Shown one piece after another: positions 62,078-64,000 of a DNA stretch of 64,000 bases. Numbering within the stretch: the stretch's first letter is position 1; each line of letters opens with the position of its first letter. The translations under genes and the position numbers were made by a program. Under the pieces are notes generated by a model. The model was not told the DNA's origin. It saw only the letters and a list, made by a program, of their open reading frames with translations, and ran no database searches. The stretch comes from Halomonas daqiaonensis (GTDB lineage Bacteria; Pseudomonadota; Gammaproteobacteria; Pseudomonadales; Halomonadaceae): positions 62,001 through 126,000 of the forward strand of contig NZ_FOBC01000009.1 of assembly GCF_900109725.1 (NCBI RefSeq), read 5' to 3'.

Positions 62078-63400
62078 TCAGAAGCGGTAGTCCACCGAGA
62101 GGGCGAAGACATCCGCGGCGACCTCGTAGGTCCCAGAAAGGTTGCCCTTGGTCTCATTTTCGTTGCCGGGAGCCGCCTGCTGGTCGATATCGCCATCATC
62201 AGCGAAGACATGCATATAGCCGGCGGTGATGCCGAGCTCCGGGCTGGGCATCCAGGTGGCGCCGAGCGTGGCCCACTGGCGATCCGCATCCGGCACACGC
62301 GGTGTGCGGTATTCGGCACTCGGCACCGGGCTCTCGTCCACACCCAGGCCGGCGCGCAGCAGCCACTGCGGGGTCAGCGCATAGTTGGCACCCATCGAGA
62401 AGGCCCAGGTGTCGTTCCAGTTTTCGGTTGTCGGATTGCTAGAGCCATCCTCGAACTCGACCACCAGCTCGTCGAAGCTGCTCCACTCAGTCCACTCGGC
62501 GTTGGCCATCAATGCCAGCTGATCGGTCACCTGATGATAGATCCCCAGGTTCATGTTGGCAGGAGTGGTCAAGTCTGCGGTTCCCCCCTGGCTACCCGGG
62601 AGACTTGCTGCTACCAGAGGGTTATCAGAGCTGTAGTCCACCTCACCCTCTAGGGTCAGATCGATTTCCGAACGATAGCCGATCCCCAGGCGGGTCTGAT
62701 CGGTGGCCTGGAAGAGTGCGCCGAGCGTATAACCATAGCCCCAGTCATCGCCTGTTACCTCAGCTAAGGCATCAAAATCCCCATTAGGGTTAGCGCTTTG
62801 CCCAGTTGATGGATTAAGCCCCGTGTCAACTGCCTGTGACAAGGTGGCATCCGCATACTGGGCCCGAAGCCCCACGGCCAGATTCAGTCGCTCGGTTGCC
62901 CGGTAGTTGAGCGTCGGCTGAAAGTCGATGGTGGCGAGCTCGGTCTCGACAGCATGATAGCGGCCAATCCAGTCTTCATCGTACTTGGTGGAGAGCCCAT
63001 AGGGGGCGTTGATGGCCAGACCCAGATCGAACCGCTCATTGAACTGAGTCTTCACGGCAAAGGCCGGCACCACAGCGCTTTCGCCCCCCTGATTTGAAGC
63101 GTTCGAGATGTAAGGGGTGCCACCGACGCTGCTGGCCTCGGCGTCATGCAATTCGAACTTGGCATCGATATAGGCCACTCCGCCGACGACCTGGTGTCCA
63201 TCGATATTGCCGATGGCGGCCGGGTTATAGGCCATGAAGCTGGCATCCTCGGCACCGGCGGCGGCGTTGGAGAGGGCGTTGGCCAGTGTCTTGGCGCTCT
63301 GCTCGCGAACCTGGAAGCCGGAGGCGGAAACCTGACTGGCGATCAACGCCGTGGAGGCAAGCGCTACAGCGAGGGAGAGCGTGTTGAACTTGTTGTGCAT
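62078..63400 (-). CDS. fadL: FadL-family outer membrane fatty acid transporter
   Basis: FadL proteins carry long-chain fatty acids and other hydrophobic compounds across the outer membrane. The 440-residue precursor has a signal peptide (1-26, ending ASQVSA) and a mature N-terminus SGFQVREQSAKTLANALSNA that forms the plug. The conserved YNPAAIGNIDG and YGLSTKYDEDWIGRYH follow, then a 14-stranded barrel ending in the aromatic strand FALSVDYRF. Paralogues in this family may carry alkanes or aromatics, so the exact substrate is inferred. A PsrA-type palindrome lies about 100 bases upstream. Confidence 0.9.
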   Translation of the reverse strand: MHNKFNTLSLAVALASTALIASQVSASGFQVREQSAKTLANALSNAAAGAEDASFMAYNPAAIGNIDGHQVVGGVAYIDAKFELHDAEASSVGGTPYISNASNQGGESAVVPAFAVKTQFNERFDLGLAINAPYGLSTKYDEDWIGRYHAVETELATIDFQPTLNYRATERLNLAVGLRAQYADATLSQAVDTGLNPSTGQSANPNGDFDALAEVTGDDWGYGYTLGALFQATDQTRLGIGYRSEIDLTLEGEVDYSSDNPLVAASLPGSQGGTADLTTPANMNLGIYHQVTDQLALMANAEWTEWSSFDELVVEFEDGSSNPTTENWNDTWAFSMGANYALTPQWLLRAGLGVDESPVPSAEYRTPRVPDADRQWATLGATWMPSPELGITAGYMHVFADDGDIDQQAAPGNENETKGNLSGTYEVAADVFALSVDYRF

Positions 63401-63498
63401 GGGCTCGTCATCCTTTCGGGTAGGTAGGGCTGGGTGCTAGTCATTGCTCTTCCTGACGTACCCGCAGTGTTCGCGAATCCCCCCTTCGGGATCAAGCA

Positions 63499-63512
63499 CA
63501 AACGACCGTTTG
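63499..63512. promoter_or_regulatory. PsrA-type operator upstream of fadL
   Basis: CAAAC-GACC-GTTTG is a perfect palindrome fitting the (G/C)AAAC-N2-4-GTTT(G/C) pattern known for the long-chain fatty-acid sensor PsrA of pseudomonads. It lies about 100 bases before the fadL-like start, in an A/T-rich stretch where a promoter is expected. Confidence 0.5.
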
Positions 63513-63616
63513 AAAATAAAAAAGCCTAATACTTTGGTTGCACGCTTGTTTGATTTTTCGATTTCTCATCACCTTAGACAACCTCCATTCATCCGGAAGC
63601 TGAACTCTCACCCCTC

Positions 63617-63648
63617 TTGACCTGCGTGTTACCCAAAGGTTTTATACT
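63617..63648 (+). promoter_or_regulatory. MerR-type promoter and operator
   Basis: TTGACC (63617-63622) and TATACT (63643-63648) are separated by 20 bp, longer than the normal 17 and typical of MerR-activated promoters. The spacer carries an imperfect 21-bp dyad with ends ACCT (63620-63623) and AGGT (63637-63640), the end sequence of many MerR-family operators. It lies 31 bases before the regulator gene, suggesting autoregulation. Confidence 0.55.
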
Positions 63649-63678
63649 TGGACAGTGACATTACATAGAGACCCCAAC

Positions 63679-64000
63679 ATGAAGGTCAGCGAACTGGCTC
63701 ACCTGGCAGGCGTCACCGCAGAAACCGTGCGCCATTACACCCGAGAGGGGCTACTGCATCCCGAGCGCCATCCCGAGAACGGCTATCAGCTGTTCGGGCA
63801 AAATGACCTGGACCGGCTGCGCTTCATCCAGCGGGCCCGCACCCTGGGCTTCAGCGTGGCCGAGATCCGCGACATCCTCGACCATGCCGACCATGGTGAC
63901 TCGCCCTGCCCCATGGTGCGTGACCTGCTGGCCAGCCGGCTGCCACAGATCCGTGAGCGGATCCGTGAGCTGGAATCCCTTGCCTCGCGCATGGAGGAGG
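63679..64000 (+). CDS. MerR-family transcriptional regulator (3' end beyond window)
   Basis: The frame starts MKVSELAHLAGVTAETVRHY and runs off the right edge (107 codons seen). It has the winged helix-turn-helix of the MerR family (1-70), with YTREGLLHPERHPENGYQLF, RLRFIQRARTLGFSVAEIRDIL and the start of the dimer coiled coil LPQIRERIRELESLASRME. A cysteine-containing segment DHGDSPCPMVRDLLA is typical of metal-responding branches (CadR/PbrR/ZntR-like), but the effector cannot be set from this part. The start is not preceded by a clear ribosome binding site. Confidence 0.85.
   Translation, partial: MKVSELAHLAGVTAETVRHYTREGLLHPERHPENGYQLFGQNDLDRLRFIQRARTLGFSVAEIRDILDHADHGDSPCPMVRDLLASRLPQIRERIRELESLASRMEE

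Overview
The window is GC-rich chromosomal DNA of a gammaproteobacterium, most likely a member of the Halomonadaceae. This rests on close matches to gammaproteobacterial core proteins, on a gene order that mixes the enterobacterial rpsB-to-accA block with Pseudomonas-type blocks (glnD-dapC-yffB-dapD-dapE and rpmB/rpmG-radC-coaBC-dut-algC-argB), and on my general knowledge of that family. I see no prophage, transposase, CRISPR array, tRNA or rRNA. Nearly everything is housekeeping.

Layout. 1-2.2 kb: ubiD (cut by the window edge) and rho on the minus strand, then ppx on the plus strand. 3.7-24.7 kb: one long minus-strand block read in the order rpsB, tsf, pyrH, frr, uppS, cdsA, dxr, rseP, bamA, skp, lpxD, fabZ, lpxA, lpxB, rnhB, dnaE, accA, tilS. 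It links translation, isoprenoid and phospholipid precursors, outer-membrane assembly, lipid A synthesis, replication and fatty-acid synthesis. 25-32.8 kb: plus-strand map-glnD, then the diaminopimelate/lysine genes dapC, a Spx/ArsC-like gene, dapD, dapE and a small unknown gene. 32.9-45.6 kb: mixed strands with a membrane-anchored cold-shock-domain protein, slyX, trxB, a zinc-ribbon protein, acnA, maeA, trpS, ald, a DUF2007-like gene, rlmI, mutM, rpmG and rpmB. 45.8-51.4 kb: radC, then coaBC-dut-algC-argB-slmA. 51.6-58.7 kb: rpoH-ftsX-ftsE-ftsY against rsmD-zapB, then bolA-holD-rimI and an unknown acidic protein. 59-64 kb: lysS-prfB (with the programmed +1 frameshift), a FadL-type outer-membrane transporter and the start of a MerR-family regulator.

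The least expected feature is a family of six dispersed intergenic repeats of about 90-196 bp at 6.15, 9.86, 33.72, 41.10, 58.78 and 61.86 kb. They share a core, carry nested inverted repeats, and differ between copies by compensatory base changes that keep the stems paired. Three copies have extra hairpins or a replaced core segment. I do not recognise the family. It looks like a structured, modular RNA or DNA element, or a non-autonomous mobile element. Five copies also hold a short open frame whose differences fall mainly on third codon positions.

Other points: a probable cryptic DNA polymerase III psi subunit (HolD-like) next to rimI; a PsrA-type palindrome upstream of fadL; a MerR-type promoter with a 20-bp spacer upstream of the last gene; and no trxA between rho and ppx, where relatives often carry it.
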